A stretch of DNA of 7,397 nt from the NCBI GenBank assembly GCA_934403665.1, contig CAKRUL010000060.1, forward strand, positions 1 to 7,397, in the 5' to 3' direction. Within the stretch, counting starts at the first letter, position 1, and each line of letters starts with the position of its first letter. The translations under genes and the position numbers were made by a program. Under the pieces are notes generated by a model, which had not been told where the DNA came from, searched no databases, and saw nothing but the letters and a program-made list of their open reading frames with translations. Positions 5,896 to 7,397 of this stretch are shown here, piece after piece. The DNA comes from an uncultured Clostridia bacterium (GTDB lineage: Bacteria > Bacillota_A > Clostridia > UMGS1840 > HGM11507).

Positions 5896-5914
5896 GTGTC
5901 GAAAAAAACGACAC
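5896..5914. repeat. Perfect inverted repeat GTGTCG-N7-CGACAC
   Basis: GTGTCG (5896-5901) and CGACAC (5909-5914) flank seven As. No T run follows on either strand, so it is not a terminator. It lies just upstream of the candidate promoter on the minus strand and could be an operator for a dimeric regulator. Confidence 0.4.
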
Positions 5915-5923
5915 TGGAAGCAT

Positions 5924-5959
5924 AAAAAAAGAAACCCATGTTTTCATGAGTTCCTTTTT
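5924..5959 (-). terminator. Rho-independent terminator of the beta-rich surface protein gene
   Basis: Read on the minus strand, AAAAAGGAACTCATG (5959-5945), loop AAAA, and CATGGGTTTCTTTTT (5940-5926) form 15 pairs, two of them G-U. The T run continues to seven Ts at 5930-5924. It starts about 30 bases after the stop at 5992. The wobbles favour folding on the minus-strand transcript only, matching the gene's direction. Confidence 0.88.
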
Positions 5960-5991
5960 GACAAAAACACTGTCTGTTTCCGAGAATGCGA

Positions 5992-7397
5992 CTATCTTCC
6001 GATCACCACGACCCGGACTCTTCCGCCGTTTTTTTCCGCCTTGTCGTAATAAGCGTAAATGGATTTTCCGGTCACCTGAACCGCTTCGCTCAGCGGCATC
6101 ATCATATACTTGAGATAACTGTCCACCTGATAGACCACCGCGTCAGAAGCAAGCTTCAGCCGTTGTCCGTCGGTTGTCTCCACATAGGTTTCGGTCAGCC
6201 TGCGTATGGTGCCTTTCACGCCGGAGATATTCGTCATGCTCTCCACTTTTTCACCGTTCCGTATCAATTTTGCCGCTTCCCCTGCCTGGATCGAATACGC
6301 AGTATTTGCGGTATTCAGTGTGGTGGAAACACCGCCGATATCATAGGCATAACTTCCGCTGACGGAATTCCCCGACAGATTGCTTTTTGCATATGTAATC
6401 ATGCCATACTCATACATATCGCCGGTAACATCCTTCAGAATCATGGACACAATTCTTCCCTGTGCATCCTTTTCCGCATACAGCACAGAGGAAGCGTTTA
6501 AAACCACCTGATCCAGTCTCTGCGGAAACACAGTGGTATAAACCGAAACGGCAGAGCTGTCCGTTGTGCTGACATCTAAAATACTGACATTACCGGCAAG
6601 GGGAAAATTTCCGATTTTCATCCCCTCTGCATCCACTGTGCCGGAAATCGATGTGAGATTCTCCAGCTTACTCACGGTTGCCGTTCCGTTCTGATACACC
6701 GCTTTCACCACCTGATTCCGATAGCCGGAATAATCGGTTTTGGTCACCAGTTCGTAAGCAGAGCCGTCCGGCGTCACCAAGCGGATATAATTTGAGGAAT
6801 ACGACTCTCCATTGCTGTTGGTGAAGCTCTTCTTTCCGCTGTCGGTCATATAGCCGTAAATATCCTTATTCAGCACGGAGGGAGAAACCACATCTGCAAT
6901 CTGTCCGGTTTTGCCGATGAGAAGCGTCACCGTGTCGCCGTATTTGAAGCTTCCGTTGGAGGAAAGCGCATTGAAGGCAGACACCCCTTCCAGCTCATAG
7001 GTCACGCCAGAAACCACTACACCGGTTGGCAAATCTTTGTTCGGCGTTGCCTTTTCATAGATGCCGGTGATCTTTTTGGAATATGCCAGAACCATATTCA
7101 GATCTTTGGCATAGTAAACAATATCATAAGGCTGGATTTCGCTTAAGGAAGATTTTTCTCCGTCTCTCGTCACGGTCGGAGACGAATCGCGGAAAGAATC
7201 TGCCCAGCTGTCCCCTTTGACCGTGACAGGTCCCATGACATTTCCGTCCTCAATGCTGACATATTCGATCTCGCCGTTTTCATCCCGGCGCACATAGATG
7301 ATGTCCCCGAGAGAAAGAGATGCCTTCAGCGCACCAAACGTCGATTTCTGATTTTCTTTGTAAGCGGTGTCACTGTCCAGAATATTGAGTTCGCTCA
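5992..7397 (-). CDS. Large beta-rich exported surface protein, probably SLH/S-layer type, C-terminal part (partial)
   Basis: The frame is open to the right edge, so the start lies outside the window. 467 residues are visible, beginning SELNILDSDTAY and ending VRVVVIGR before TAG at 5994-5992. GTG 7293 is not the start, since the frame and sequence character continue upstream. The protein is rich in Ser, Thr, Val, Gly and Asn, has no cysteine in the visible part, and is predicted all-beta. Modules such as GDIIYVRRDENGE, YDIVYYAKDLNMVLAYSKK, VVVSGVTYELE and YGDTVTLLIGKTGQIADV recur as strand-turn-strand units. This pattern resembles the C-terminal region of SLH-domain surface proteins in Oscillospiraceae, a recognition from memory. 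No SLH repeat lies within the window; they would be expected near the N-terminus. The gene ends in its own terminator, separate from the exported/SLH pair downstream. Coding is certain; the surface-protein call is moderate. Confidence 0.72.
   Translation of the reverse strand, partial: SELNILDSDTAYKENQKSTFGALKASLSLGDIIYVRRDENGEIEYVSIEDGNVMGPVTVKGDSWADSFRDSSPTVTRDGEKSSLSEIQPYDIVYYAKDLNMVLAYSKKITGIYEKATPNKDLPTGVVVSGVTYELEGVSAFNALSSNGSFKYGDTVTLLIGKTGQIADVVSPSVLNKDIYGYMTDSGKKSFTNSNGESYSSNYIRLVTPDGSAYELVTKTDYSGYRNQVVKAVYQNGTATVSKLENLTSISGTVDAEGMKIGNFPLAGNVSILDVSTTDSSAVSVYTTVFPQRLDQVVLNASSVLYAEKDAQGRIVSMILKDVTGDMYEYGMITYAKSNLSGNSVSGSYAYDIGGVSTTLNTANTAYSIQAGEAAKLIRNGEKVESMTNISGVKGTIRRLTETYVETTDGQRLKLASDAVVYQVDSYLKYMMMPLSEAVQVTGKSIYAYYDKAEKNGGRVRVVVIGR

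Noticed and set aside
5986..6501. 171-codon plus-strand frame opposite the beta-rich protein
   Set aside because: It is a shadow of the minus-strand gene, with no ribosome site and no recognisable domain.

Overview
The window looks like chromosome from a low-to-moderate GC, Gram-positive anaerobe of the class Clostridia, most likely the Oscillospiraceae/Ruminococcaceae group. This rests on the SLH-repeat style of the exported protein, the short AGGAG-type ribosome binding sites, the Clostridia-like neutral glycogen phosphorylase tail next to a GH13 enzyme, and the sigma-A-like promoters. No rRNA, tRNA, CRISPR array, IS element or phage gene was seen, and no gene-free stretch exceeds 300 bases.

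Left part, plus strand (1-2248): the 3' end of a glycogen/alpha-glucan phosphorylase gene overlaps by 4 bases (ATGA) the start of a complete 614-residue GH13 alpha-glucan hydrolase with all catalytic residues present. Together they form an alpha-glucan breakdown operon: the hydrolase cuts maltodextrins or branched glucans, and the phosphorylase releases glucose-1-phosphate. A perfect 11-bp inverted repeat resembling a terminator hairpin lies inside the first codons of the hydrolase gene.

Middle, plus strand (2249-3648): a good promoter and ribosome binding site precede a 242-residue membrane-anchored protein of unknown function. It has a coiled-coil-like stalk, a P/Q-rich linker and a duplicated C-terminal unit. 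A promoter-like site and a 12-bp hairpin follow, then a 107-residue protein with 15 cysteines, ending in a CNRCC-type tail. A strong terminator (3604-3648) closes this part and also serves the converging genes from the right.

Right part, minus strand (3709-7397): read from the right edge, there is the C-terminal 467 residues of a large beta-rich exported protein, probably an SLH/S-layer-type surface protein, closed by its own terminator at 5924-5959. Next comes a two-gene unit: an uncharacterised exported protein of 466 residues whose stop overlaps (TGATG) the start of a small protein made of SLH repeats. That SLH gene is out of frame after its second lysine codon. One extra A in a six-A run, or a -1 slip on it, would restore a textbook signal peptide. 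This is the most notable observation in the window. The exported protein and its SLH partner may form a cell-wall-attached pair, but their function is not known.
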